Shown: positions 1 through 6,659, counted from the stretch's first letter. The stretch is DNA of 7,228 nt from an uncultured Eubacteriales bacterium (GCA_900321905.1 ONXZ01000066.1:1-7228); one strand, 5' to 3'. Translations and numbers: made by a program. Notes: generated from the letters alone by a model not told the origin.

Positions 1-584
1 TACCTGTTGCGGAAGTTTGCAGTCGCTTCGCAGCAAACTTTGTTCATGCGCTGTATACCTGCGCTTGACGCCTCAAACTCAAACGCCTGCGACGGACAAA
101 CTCCGATTGTGTCAGCAACAGCCACACTGTCGATATTTGCGCCGAAGAACAGGAACTCCCAGTTGTACTTCTTTGTCTGGTGATTAATCATATGTTTTAC
201 CTTCTTCTGCGTGAACTCGCGGCTCGCATTTTCGTAACCGTCGGTTGTGATGATGAAAATCACCTTTTCAGGGCGCTCGCTCTCAGGAGTTACCGACAGA
301 CGGTGACCTACGTCGAGGATTGTTTTGCCCACCGCGTCATAGAGCGCTGTCATACCGCGAACATAGTATTTTTCGTGGTCGAGGTAAGCGTCCTCAATTT
401 TTGCGCCGTTAAACATCAGTTCGTACTTGTCGTCAAACAAAACAGTCGTGATTTTTGTTTCGCCGTCAAAGTTTTTCTGCTCGTCAAGGTACGCGTTGTA
501 TGCACCGATTGTGTCACCCGTTAGGTGTCCCATTGAGCCGGACCTGTCGAGTACATAGATAATTTCTGTTAAACCTTTTTTCAT
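1..584 (-). CDS. vWA-domain protein, 3' end cut by window edge
   Basis: The reading frame starts at ATG 584 (minus strand) and stays open to the left edge, giving 194 residues with no stop. The N-terminus reads IIYVLDRSGSMG, which is the first strand of a von Willebrand factor A domain carrying the MIDAS metal-binding motif DxSxS (D13, S15, S17). The other MIDAS positions are also visible: threonine in RGMTALYDAV (about residue 79) and aspartate in ITTDGYEN (D115), so the metal site looks intact. No signal peptide or membrane segment is seen, so it is probably cytoplasmic. A ribosome binding site (AGGAAG) precedes the ATG. vWA domains of this type usually bind a partner protein through the metal; the partner is not known here. 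It is divergent from the unknown gene at 676, which suggests shared control. The family assignment is firm; the biological role is not. Confidence 0.9.
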   Translation of the reverse strand, partial: MKKGLTEIIYVLDRSGSMGHLTGDTIGAYNAYLDEQKNFDGETKITTVLFDDKYELMFNGAKIEDAYLDHEKYYVRGMTALYDAVGKTILDVGHRLSVTPESERPEKVIFIITTDGYENASREFTQKKVKHMINHQTKKYNWEFLFFGANIDSVAVADTIGVCPSQAFEFEASSAGIQRMNKVCCEATANFRNR

Positions 585-611
585 AATAATACTTCCTTTC
601 TTTCGGGTTTG

Positions 612-640
612 TTGATTTTTTGTCCCCCGTTTGATACAAT
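612..640 (+). promoter_or_regulatory. Sigma-A type promoter of the unknown gene at 676
   Basis: TTGATT (612-617) and TACAAT (635-640) are separated by exactly 17 bases, each a 5/6 match to consensus. The predicted transcription start is near 647. That is only a few bases before the TTG at 652 and therefore favours the ATG at 676 as the start codon. Confidence 0.7.
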
Positions 641-647
641 AATACCA
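639..647 (-). promoter_or_regulatory. Possible extended -10 promoter of the vWA gene
   Basis: On the minus strand the sequence reads TGGTATTAT, an extended -10 form (TG one base before a 5/6 match to TATAAT). No good -35 hexamer lies 17-18 bases upstream, which an extended -10 can tolerate. It would start transcription near 632 and give a leader of about 48 bases before the ATG. It overlaps the opposite-strand -10 by two bases (639-640). This is inferred from sequence match only. Confidence 0.4.
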
Positions 648-675
648 GTATTTGAAAAAGGAATGGTCACCTTCA

Positions 676-1272
676 ATGCGACATTTTAAAAAACTCAAAA
701 AAAGTTTTCTTGACGACTTGTCGTCATATGTAAATACATATAAGTCGCTGCACGGCAGTGAGCACAACGCCGTTGTTGAGGACGCATACAGCGCAATAGA
801 GGAATTTTATGAAGAATCGCGTGCGTTCAATGCCGCAGGCGGATTCAGTACGGGCGCGGCTAAGTCGGTTGTTATGCGGGAGTCTGTGCCGATGGCGCCG
901 CAGCAAACGCAGGAGATACCGATTGTCCTGCCTGAAAAGCAACCGACCTTTCAGCAAAACCTTTTCGCAATAATTGATTCGCGCGGAGTGAAGGACAGTG
1001 CCGTGTACAAAAAGGCGGATATTGACCGTAGATTGTTTGCAAAGATTCGCGCAGACATTGACTATCACCCGTCAAAAAGCACGGCTGTCAAACTTTGCCT
1101 TGCGCTCGGACTCGACATTGCACAGACTGAGCGGTTGCTTGAAACTGCAGGTTACTGTCTGTCGCTGTCAGACACGGCGGACCTTGTTGTACGATACTGT
1201 ATTGAGCATGGCACTTTTAAAATTATGGAAGTCAACGAAGCGCTTGACTATTTCGGCGAAGCTGTACTGTAA
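676..1272 (+). CDS. Conserved protein of unknown function, divergent from the vWA gene
   Basis: A 198-residue protein if started at ATG 676. A longer frame begins at TTG 652, but the promoter above would leave it almost no leader, and AAAAGGAA (656-663) can serve ATG 676, though at a long spacing of about 13 bases. Three parts are visible: a charged helical N-terminus (residues 1-50); an Ala/Pro/Gln-rich linker (about 51-89); and a compact C-terminal domain (about 90-198) containing DSAVYKKADIDRRLFAKIR and later LLETAGYCLSLSDTADL. From memory, similar C-terminal domains occur in Clostridia, including attached to macro-domain proteins, but I know no assigned function. The YKKADIDRRLFAKIR segment followed by a helical KSTAVKLCLALGL stretch is compatible with a helix-turn-helix-like fold; this is inference. 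No membrane segments are seen. The divergent vWA gene suggests a functional pair. A role in regulation or in binding the vWA protein is possible but unproven. Confidence 0.82.
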   Translation: MRHFKKLKKSFLDDLSSYVNTYKSLHGSEHNAVVEDAYSAIEEFYEESRAFNAAGGFSTGAAKSVVMRESVPMAPQQTQEIPIVLPEKQPTFQQNLFAIIDSRGVKDSAVYKKADIDRRLFAKIRADIDYHPSKSTAVKLCLALGLDIAQTERLLETAGYCLSLSDTADLVVRYCIEHGTFKIMEVNEALDYFGEAVL

Positions 1273-1301
1273 AAATATTACAATCAGTATAATTCAATAT
1301 T

Positions 1302-1346
1302 ACACCCATGTTCAATTGGGGACTGTCCCCAATTGAACATGGGTGT
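1302..1346. repeat. Perfect 21-bp inverted repeat, REP-like palindrome
   Basis: The left arm (1302-1322) and right arm (1326-1346) are exact reverse complements with a 3-base loop (CTG), and the centre reads GGGGACTGTCCCC. No run of T follows on either strand, so it is not a standard intrinsic terminator, although such a stem could still slow or stop transcription from the upstream gene. From memory the GGGGAC/GTCCCC core resembles dispersed REP-type palindromes mobilised by Y1 (RAYT) transposases; no such transposase is in the window. The last T of the right arm is also the first base of the glyQS -35 box. Confidence 0.85.
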
Positions 1347-1374
1347 TGACTAATAATGGAATTAATAGTATAAT
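1346..1374 (+). promoter_or_regulatory. Strong sigma-A type promoter of glyQS
   Basis: TTGACT (1346-1351) and a perfect TATAAT (1369-1374) are separated by 17 bases. Predicted transcription starts near 1381, leaving only about 25 bases before the ATG at 1406. That leader is too short for a T-box or other riboswitch. Confidence 0.85.
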
Positions 1375-1405
1375 AACTCTAACTGTATATGGAGGTACAA
1401 TCAAT

Positions 1406-2788
1406 ATGAAAAATACGGAAAAATCGCTTGAGCAAATCGTATCACTTTGTAAGGGCAGAGGCTTTGTTTACCCCGGTTCTGAGATTTACGGCGGCCTTGC
1501 AAACACTTGGGATTACGGTCCGCTTGGCGTTGAACTTAAAACCAATATCAAAGCCGCTTGGCGCAAAAAATTTATTCAGGAGAACAAGTACAACGTTGGT
1601 CTTGACTCGGCAATTCTTATGAATCCGCAGACCTGGATTGCGTCAGGTCACCTCGGCGGCTTTTCAGACCCGCTTATGGACTGCTGCGACTGTAAAACAC
1701 GTCACCGTGCCGACGACCTTATTGAAAATTTTGACGGCACAAACGTTGCAGGCTGGTCTAATGAGGAGATGAGCAACTACATCAAGGAGCATAATATTCC
1801 TTGCCCGAATTGCGGCAAAACCAATTTCACAGACATTCGTCAGTTCAATCTGATGTTCAAGACTTTCCAGGGCGTTACGGAGGACACTAAGGACGAAATC
1901 TATCTCCGCCCTGAAACAGCACAAGGTATTTTTGTAAACTTTGCAAATATTCAGCGCACTACGAGGAAGAAAATTCCTTTCGGTGTTGCTCAGATTGGTA
2001 AGTCGTTCCGTAACGAAATCACACCGGGCAAGTTCATCTTCCGCGTTCGTGAGTTCGAGCAGATGGAACTGGAATTCTTCTGCGAGCCTGACACCGACCT
2101 TGAGTGGTTTGCTTACTGGAGAGGCTTCTGCCGCGACTGGCTCTATGCTCTCGGTATTAAAGAGGAAAACCTCCGCCTTCGCGACCACGACCCTGAGGAA
2201 CTTTCCTTCTACTCAAAGGCTACAACCGACTTTGAGTATATGTTCCCGTTCGGTTGGGGCGAACTCTGGGGTATCGCCGACAGAACAGACTACGACCTCA
2301 CACAGCACATCAACACATCGGGCAAAAACCTAGAATACTTTGACCAGGCAAGCGGCAAAAAGTACATTCCTTATGTAATCGAGCCTTCGCTCGGTGTTGA
2401 AAGACTGTTCCTTGCTGTTGTTTGCGAAGCGTATGACGAGGAAGTTATCGACGCTGAAAAGAACGACACCCGTGTTGTTATGCACTTCCACCCTGCGCTT
2501 GCGCCGTTCAAGGCGGCAGTTCTTCCGCTTTCGAAGAAACTGGGCGAGCAGGCAGAGGAAGTATTCTCATCACTTTCAAAGAAATTTAACGTTGACTACG
2601 ACGACGCAGGCTCAATCGGCAAGCGTTATCGCCGTCAGGACGAAATCGGCACACCGTTTTGCATTACCTACGACTTCGAGTCGCTTGAGGACGGCTGCGT
2701 AACAGTCCGCGACCGCGACACTATGGAGCAGGTGAGACTTCCGATTTCCGAACTTGAAAACTTTATTGCAGAAAAACTTGAATTTTAA
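1406..2788 (+). CDS. glyQS: Glycine--tRNA ligase, single-chain (alpha2 homodimer) type
   Basis: A cytoplasmic class II aminoacyl-tRNA synthetase that joins glycine to tRNA-Gly using ATP. The start is ATG 1406, set by GGAGGT (1391-1396) nine bases upstream; a frame extension back to GTG 1343 covers the promoter and is rejected. The protein is 460 residues, the usual length for the dimeric bacterial/eukaryotic-type enzyme. Visible landmarks: N-terminal [12 protein letters not shown]; a zinc-ribbon-like insertion with Cys93, 94 and 96 plus CPNC (133-136); the [10 protein letters not shown] segment; motif 2 with FRNEITP (201-207) and the following [14 protein letters not shown]; motif 3 as [10 protein letters not shown] (330-339); and an anticodon-binding domain from about 354 to the end, with [22 protein letters not shown]. 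All catalytic motifs appear intact. It shares a probable transcript with the DUF975 gene 11 bases downstream. Confidence 0.98.
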   Translation: MKNTEKSLEQIVSLCKGRGFVYPGSEIYGGLANTWDYGPLGVELKTNIKAAWRKKFIQENKYNVGLDSAILMNPQTWIASGHLGGFSDPLMDCCDCKTRHRADDLIENFDGTNVAGWSNEEMSNYIKEHNIPCPNCGKTNFTDIRQFNLMFKTFQGVTEDTKDEIYLRPETAQGIFVNFANIQRTTRKKIPFGVAQIGKSFRNEITPGKFIFRVREFEQMELEFFCEPDTDLEWFAYWRGFCRDWLYALGIKEENLRLRDHDPEELSFYSKATTDFEYMFPFGWGELWGIADRTDYDLTQHINTSGKNLEYFDQASGKKYIPYVIEPSLGVERLFLAVVCEAYDEEVIDAEKNDTRVVMHFHPALAPFKAAVLPLSKKLGEQAEEVFSSLSKKFNVDYDDAGSIGKRYRRQDEIGTPFCITYDFESLEDGCVTVRDRDTMEQVRLPISELENFIAEKLEF

Positions 2789-2799
2789 AGGGTTAAATT

Positions 2800-4062
2800 A
2801 TGGAGATTAACAGAGCGCTTGTTAAACAGCAAGCAAAAGAACTTATCCGCGGCAATGTAATAAAACTGTTTTTTATTGCGCTGATTATCGGCTTTCTCGC
2901 AGGCACTTCAAGTCCTGTTAGCAGCCTGTCAGGCAGTTTTGGCAATGCTGTAAAATCCGGAAATTCGTCATCGCAGAGTCAAGATGGCGGCAGCGACAAT
3001 AGCGATTTCTTTAATGATTTTGGCAACTTCGGAAACGGAGACAGCGATTTTGGACACTTTGACGGTTTTGACGGCAACGGCAAAGTGAATCTCGCAGTAT
3101 TTCCGCGTTCAAATACAGAACTCGGAATTCTGCTTGTGATTTTGGGCTTCTTTGCAATTGTTGCAATGGTGGCACGGCTTGCGCTCGCACCTCTGCGCGT
3201 AATGCTTGACGGATTGTTCTGGCAACTGATACGCGGCAACAATATGAGTTTCAGCGACGGTATGACGTATATTTTCAAAAACACGTTTGATAAAAATTAT
3301 TGGCAAAAGTTCCTTCTGGAACTCGTGAAGTCAATTTTGCTTTCGCTGCTTTATATGCTGCTTATTATTCCGGGCATAATCTTTTCATACAAATGGAAGT
3401 TCAGCACATATATCCTTGCGGAACACCCCGAAATGTCGTTTAGCGACGCAATGCGCGCGTCCGATAAAATGACAAAGGGTCACAAGTGGGAACTGTTTGT
3501 GCTTGACCTCAGTTTTATCGGCTGGTATCTGCTTTTAATTCTGACTATCGGTCTGGTTAATATTTACTTAATGCCGTATCTCAACACAACTGTTGCGCTG
3601 TATTATGAAAATTTCAAAATCAGAGCATATCAGGAGGGTGCGGTTACGCAGTACGACTTTTTGAGTTCACAGCAAAAAACCGTTATGTATCAGCAGTCAT
3701 ATGCGCAGTACGGCAACGCAGCAGGTGTGCAGAACGTAAATATGTACTATCAACCTGTTATTAATGCGCAGCCTGTAGCGGCAGAGCAAAACTACTACAC
3801 ACCGCCTATGCCGCAGCCGATTGTGCAGCCTGTACCTGAACAAATGCCGCTTCAGCCGACGCCGCAACCTGCGCAGCAGCAGTATCAGCCTGCACAGCAA
3901 AACGACGTGCCTGAGCAAGCGCAGATTGTTTCGGAGCAGCCGACTGTTCCCGAACAGCCGGTTATCCCTGAGCAGCCGCAGGCAGAAATGCCCGAAATGG
4001 CACCTGTGGAATCAATGGAAAACATTGAACCAACCCCTTCGGCAGACACAGAAACTGAATAA
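2800..4062 (+). CDS. DUF975 family integral membrane protein with Pro/Gln-rich tail
   Basis: A 420-residue membrane protein. The start is ATG 2800 with AAAGGG (2787-2792) about seven bases upstream and only 11 bases after the glyQS stop, so it is probably cotranscribed. The N-terminal INRALVKQQAKELIRGN and the block LLIIPGIIFSYKWKFSTYIL...ASDKMTKGHKWELFVLDLSFIGW are characteristic of DUF975 (PF06161). Hydrophobic segments lie at about residues 20-38, 106-130, 175-195 and 236-262. Two unusual parts are a Gly/Asp/Ser/Phe-rich stretch (about 52-95) between the first two membrane segments and a long low-complexity tail (about 290-420) rich in Pro, Gln and Glu with repeated EQP units. The function of the family is unknown; the tail could act as a cytoplasmic or surface tether, which is speculation. 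It ends just before an intrinsic terminator. Confidence 0.9.
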   Translation: MEINRALVKQQAKELIRGNVIKLFFIALIIGFLAGTSSPVSSLSGSFGNAVKSGNSSSQSQDGGSDNSDFFNDFGNFGNGDSDFGHFDGFDGNGKVNLAVFPRSNTELGILLVILGFFAIVAMVARLALAPLRVMLDGLFWQLIRGNNMSFSDGMTYIFKNTFDKNYWQKFLLELVKSILLSLLYMLLIIPGIIFSYKWKFSTYILAEHPEMSFSDAMRASDKMTKGHKWELFVLDLSFIGWYLLLILTIGLVNIYLMPYLNTTVALYYENFKIRAYQEGAVTQYDFLSSQQKTVMYQQSYAQYGNAAGVQNVNMYYQPVINAQPVAAEQNYYTPPMPQPIVQPVPEQMPLQPTPQPAQQQYQPAQQNDVPEQAQIVSEQPTVPEQPVIPEQPQAEMPEMAPVESMENIEPTPSADTETE

Positions 4063-4070
4063 TAACTATA

Positions 4071-4111
4071 AAACCGACTCTGACTGATTAAGTCCGAGTC
4101 GGTTTCTTTTT
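4071..4111 (+). terminator. Intrinsic terminator after the glyQS-DUF975 transcript
   Basis: The 10-bp arms AAACCGACTC (4071-4080) and GAGTCGGTTT (4096-4105) are perfect complements, extended inwards by GACT/AGTC (4082-4085 with 4091-4094) after one mismatch, leaving a five-base loop. TTTCTTTTT follows on the plus strand. In the other direction only TTTT follows, so termination of the convergent acyltransferase gene is possible but weaker. Confidence 0.85.
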
Positions 4112-5128
4112 GCCGATTATGTAGTACAGGTATTTGTTAAACAGATATATCGCAGGTATCATCAGCAGTGTTGTCAGCACAAAAAGCGCTGCCTCCGCAA
4201 GTGGGCGGTTGACATATTCTTTTATACCGAACAATCCAAAAACATAGGGGTAAAATTTTCTTGCAATCGGATAGTGAATCATCAGTATCACTATACTGTT
4301 TTTACCAAAGAAAATGAGCGCTTTTTTCAGCCGTTCTGCCTTTAGCAATGTCGCTATAAACGCAGACAGCACAACGGTTGCGTAAGTACCGCATGCCGCC
4401 GCAACAAGCATAAGCAGCGGATGGTCAGTGTAGCGGTAAACATGCACAATAAACATCTGTTTTATTTGTGCAATCAGCACAACTACTCCCAGTGAAACAG
4501 GTGCTAACGGTAAATGTATTTTGTGTTTTTGAACACTGTTTTCAAGATTTAAAATTATGTCGCGCAAAAAATATCCTGCGCTGTAAAACACAAAACAGCC
4601 GAGTGCGGACAAGTACAAATATTTTTCGTTTATCTCAAAAAACCGCCGCGTTAAAATAAACGCTACACTGATTGCCGAAATTGCAAGGACTACGCCTTCT
4701 TTTGCAACCTTACTTCCAATTTGATTTATAAGCAAAAACGCGGCTTTGATTATGAACAGCGCAAACAAAAACCAGACTGCGCTGTTGTATGTTTTGTCAA
4801 GACCTGCCGCGCAAAGCAGCATATGTTTTAACTGCCCGCCAAAGTCGAGTTTGCCGTCTTTAAGCGCTAAAATCGACAGCCACGCAAAGTCGCAAACCAC
4901 AACAAACAAGTACGGCACAAGTAGTGTTCGCACAAGTTTTGCCGCGCCGTCGGCAAGGTTTTGCTTTTTGTCTGCAAACACGCCCGACAGCACAAAGAAC
5001 AGCGGCATATGGAATGTGAAAATCACAAATCTGACCATTTGTCCGTCAACTGTCAGGTGACCCAAAATCACAAGCAAAATGCCAATACCTTTGGCAATGT
5101 CGATGCTTTCAACTCTCTTTTTAGTCAA
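4088..5128 (-). CDS. Acyltransferase 3 (AT3) family membrane protein
   Basis: A 346-residue polytopic membrane protein of the acyltransferase-3 family (PF01757), whose members transfer acetyl or other acyl groups to sugars, cell-wall or envelope polymers. The start is TTG 5128, supported by GGAGGG (5140-5135) six bases upstream and by a consensus promoter just before it. The frame extends to ATG 5203, but that would place the promoter inside the gene. Family marks: N-terminal RVESIDIAKGIGILLVILGH, with the conserved His after the first membrane segment (H24); FHMPLFFVLSG (39-49); and the late FGKNSIVILMIHYPI (274-288). About ten hydrophobic segments follow one another. The substrate cannot be read from sequence. 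The last codons (KPTRT and stop) lie inside the opposite-strand terminator hairpin, so the 3' ends of the convergent genes are tightly packed. Confidence 0.93.
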   Translation of the reverse strand: MTKKRVESIDIAKGIGILLVILGHLTVDGQMVRFVIFTFHMPLFFVLSGVFADKKQNLADGAAKLVRTLLVPYLFVVVCDFAWLSILALKDGKLDFGGQLKHMLLCAAGLDKTYNSAVWFLFALFIIKAAFLLINQIGSKVAKEGVVLAISAISVAFILTRRFFEINEKYLYLSALGCFVFYSAGYFLRDIILNLENSVQKHKIHLPLAPVSLGVVVLIAQIKQMFIVHVYRYTDHPLLMLVAAACGTYATVVLSAFIATLLKAERLKKALIFFGKNSIVILMIHYPIARKFYPYVFGLFGIKEYVNRPLAEAALFVLTTLLMIPAIYLFNKYLYYIIGKKKPTRT

Positions 5129-5152
5129 ATTCAACCCTCCGTTTATGTGTTT

Positions 5153-5181
5153 ATTATAATAAATACTACAAAATACTGCAA
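5153..5181 (-). promoter_or_regulatory. Sigma-A type promoter of the acyltransferase gene
   Basis: On the minus strand TTGCAG (5181-5176) and a perfect TATAAT (5158-5153) are 17 bases apart. The predicted start is near 5146, giving an 18-base leader to TTG 5128. The -10 lies inside a 12-bp perfect palindrome TTATTATAATAA (5151-5162). Confidence 0.8.
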
Positions 5182-5191
5182 GCACAAAAAC

Positions 5192-5220
5192 TGTACAACA
5201 CACGGCATTTATGGTATAAT
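5192..5220 (+). promoter_or_regulatory. Extended -10 promoter of the split-barrel flavoprotein gene
   Basis: TATAAT (5215-5220) is preceded by TGG, an extended -10 arrangement. TGTACA (5192-5197, 4/6 to consensus) sits 17 bases upstream. Predicted transcription begins near 5227, inside the palindrome at 5221-5236. Confidence 0.75.
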
Positions 5221-5236
5221 AGCATTATATAATGCT
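5221..5236. promoter_or_regulatory. 16-bp perfect palindrome, candidate operator
   Basis: AGCATTATATAATGCT is its own reverse complement and begins right after the -10 box, covering the predicted transcription start. That position suits a repressor site for a dimeric regulator, or a short 5' stem in the mRNA. No regulator is identified in the window. Confidence 0.5.
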
Positions 5237-5249
5237 GCGGAGGTGCGCT

Positions 5250-5726
5250 ATGTTCAGAAAAATGAGAAGGTACAAACAACAAATAAGTGATTTTGAGTGC
5301 GTCGAAGTGCTTAAAAACGAAACTCGCGGTGTGCTGTCTGTCATCGGCGACGACGGCTATCCCTACGGTATTCCGCTAAATCATTATTACAGCGAAAGCG
5401 ACGGTAAACTGTATTTTCACGGCGCTAAAGAGGGCCACAAAATTGACGCTGTAAAGAATTGCGACAAGGTGTGCTATACAGTATTCGATAAAGGTTATCG
5501 CAAAGAGGGCGAGTGGGCGCTCAATGTTAAAAGCGTGGTTGTATTCGGCAAAATCAGCCTTGTGACAGACGAGGAAAAAGCAAAACAAATCTGCACCAGA
5601 CTGTGCCGCAAATTTACCGATGATGAGGCGTATTTGCAGCACGAACTTGAACATTCACTCTCACGCGTGCAGTGCCTTGAAATCACGCCCGAGCATATGA
5701 CAGGCAAACTCGTAAACGAATCATAG
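5250..5726 (+). CDS. Pyridoxamine 5'-phosphate oxidase-like / NimA-like FMN-binding split-barrel protein
   Basis: A 158-residue cytoplasmic protein. The start is ATG 5250 with GGAGG (5239-5243) six bases upstream; an in-frame ATG at 5232 overlaps the palindrome and lacks a ribosome binding site. The pattern is that of the small split-barrel flavin-binding family that includes NimA (5-nitroimidazole reductase) and PNPOx-like proteins: RGVLSVIGDDGYPYGIPLNHYY (26-47), then LYFHGAKEGHKIDAVKNCDKVCYTVF (54-79), then a VKSVVVFGKISLV strand (93-105). Such proteins bind FMN or sometimes another cofactor and often reduce small nitro or quinone compounds. Whether this one confers nitroimidazole tolerance cannot be told from sequence. 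It is divergent from the acyltransferase gene; no clear terminator follows, and the next gene has its own promoter. Confidence 0.9.
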   Translation: MFRKMRRYKQQISDFECVEVLKNETRGVLSVIGDDGYPYGIPLNHYYSESDGKLYFHGAKEGHKIDAVKNCDKVCYTVFDKGYRKEGEWALNVKSVVVFGKISLVTDEEKAKQICTRLCRKFTDDEAYLQHELEHSLSRVQCLEITPEHMTGKLVNES

Positions 5727-5756
5727 ACACATTGCAAACACCCGTTTATTATATTG

Positions 5757-5785
5757 TTGAAAACCGTATATAATTATGTTATAAT
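5757..5785 (+). promoter_or_regulatory. Near-consensus promoter of the glycerophosphotransferase gene
   Basis: TTGAAA (5757-5762) and a perfect TATAAT (5780-5785) are separated by 17 bases, with TG at 5777-5778 making the -10 extended. A second TATAAT lies at 5769-5774. Predicted start near 5792, followed by AGGAG (5801-5805) and ATG 5814. Confidence 0.8.
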
Positions 5786-5813
5786 ATAAAAAATATTTTT
5801 AGGAGTATCAAAT

Positions 5814-6659
5814 ATGACCACAGACGAAAGAGAACTTCTAAAGCCTTATCTTGACGAGGCGCAGATTAAATATCTGACAAGTACCGCCGTCAAAAGAAGA
5901 AGTGATTATTACGACGCGTATCTTAAATACAAACTCGATGACCACACTATTCTTTACGAGGCGTTTTTCGGCAGAGGCATAACCTGCAATCCGGGCGCGC
6001 TCTTTGAGTATTTAATGAAGGACGAGCGTTTTAAAGACTATACTCATGTCTGGGCGCTTGAAAAGCAGGAAGATATTGACGCGCTGACTATAGAGTACGC
6101 CGACTGCGGCAACGTTATTTTTATTGAAACGCAGTCAGAGGATTATTACAAGTACCTTTCAATCGCAAAGTACATTATTACAAACGTTACGATTAAGAGT
6201 TACTATATCAAAAAAGAGGGTCAGGTTTTAATCAACACCTGGCACGGTATTCCGCTTAAAAACATTGGCTACGATATTCCGGATACAGATATCGAAGTCA
6301 GGAATATGTTTAAAAATTTCATCACAAGCGATTTTGTGCTGAGTCCTGTTCCGTACACTACGGATAACTTCCGCAACGCCTTTAAACTTGACGGCATTAT
6401 GCCGGGCAAGATTGTTGAAGCAGGCTATCCGCGAACAGACGCAACTGTTAATTTTGACAAAAAGGCGCTTAAAAAAGAACTTGAAAAGTTCGGCGTTCCG
6501 TATGACGAAAACAAAAAACTCATACTTTACGCACCGACCTGGAAGGGCGAAAGATACGGTAGTCCTGACTACACTATTGCTGAGTATGAAAAGTTTTTGT
6601 GTGGTGTCTATATGGAATCAAATGTCAGCTGCTTCTTTCTTTGCAGCTCCTTTGTTTGA
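5814..6659 (+). CDS. CDP-glycerol glycerophosphotransferase family protein, truncated at the 3' end
   Basis: The open frame is 281 residues from ATG 5814 (AGGAG eight bases upstream). The family (PF04464, TagB/TagF type) transfers glycerol-phosphate from CDP-glycerol to teichoic-acid or related envelope polymers at the inner face of the membrane. Visible marks: ILYEAFFGRGITCNPGALFEYL (46-67); the conserved LINTWHGIPLKNIG block with the expected catalytic His (H144); AGYPRTD (203-209); and LILYAPTWKG (236-245). Resemblance ends near residue 262 (about base 6600). The last 19 or so residues (CGVYMESN..., ending in SSFV) look unrelated, and the second half of the domain, which should hold the HP and TDYSS-type nucleotide-binding motifs, is missing. 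The product is therefore probably inactive as written, or the break is an assembly join. The upstream promoter and start look intact. Confidence 0.88.
   Translation: MTTDERELLKPYLDEAQIKYLTSTAVKRRSDYYDAYLKYKLDDHTILYEAFFGRGITCNPGALFEYLMKDERFKDYTHVWALEKQEDIDALTIEYADCGNVIFIETQSEDYYKYLSIAKYIITNVTIKSYYIKKEGQVLINTWHGIPLKNIGYDIPDTDIEVRNMFKNFITSDFVLSPVPYTTDNFRNAFKLDGIMPGKIVEAGYPRTDATVNFDKKALKKELEKFGVPYDENKKLILYAPTWKGERYGSPDYTIAEYEKFLCGVYMESNVSCFFLCSSFV

Noticed and set aside
180..524. 114-codon plus-strand open frame opposite the vWA gene
   Set aside because: Antisense shadow; the minus frame carries a complete MIDAS motif.
652..675. TTG 652 as start of the unknown gene
   Set aside because: The predicted transcript begins near 647, leaving no room for a ribosome binding site; ATG 676 is preferred, though its own spacing is long.
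1302..1346. The 21-bp palindrome as a standard Rho-independent terminator of the upstream gene
   Set aside because: No T-run follows on either strand; some termination activity cannot be excluded.
1343..1405. Longer N-terminus for glyQS starting at GTG 1343
   Set aside because: This stretch holds the consensus promoter and GGAGGT site; ATG 1406 gives the standard 460-residue enzyme.
1664..2188. 174-codon minus-strand open frame inside glyQS
   Set aside because: Antisense shadow of a strongly conserved gene; no ribosome binding site or family resemblance.
3697..3918. Minus-strand Arg/Leu-rich frame opposite the DUF975 tail
   Set aside because: Composition is an artefact of the opposite strand of Gln/Pro codons.
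3780..4000. CAG/CCG-rich repetitive DNA in the DUF975 tail as a CRISPR or tandem repeat array
   Set aside because: The units are irregular codon-level repeats of Pro, Gln and Glu within an open frame, without regular spacers.
5129..5203. Longer N-terminus for the acyltransferase starting at ATG 5203
   Set aside because: It would run through the promoter (5153-5181); TTG 5128 has a correctly spaced GGAGGG and begins at the family's usual N-terminus.
5232..5249. Start of the NimA-like gene at ATG 5232
   Set aside because: This ATG lies in the palindrome a few bases after the predicted transcription start and has no ribosome binding site; ATG 5250 does.
6627..6648. AGCTGC...GCAGCT inverted repeat near the break as a mobile-element end
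   Set aside because: Only six-base arms with a ten-base loop, no target-site duplication and no transposase nearby; likely chance.
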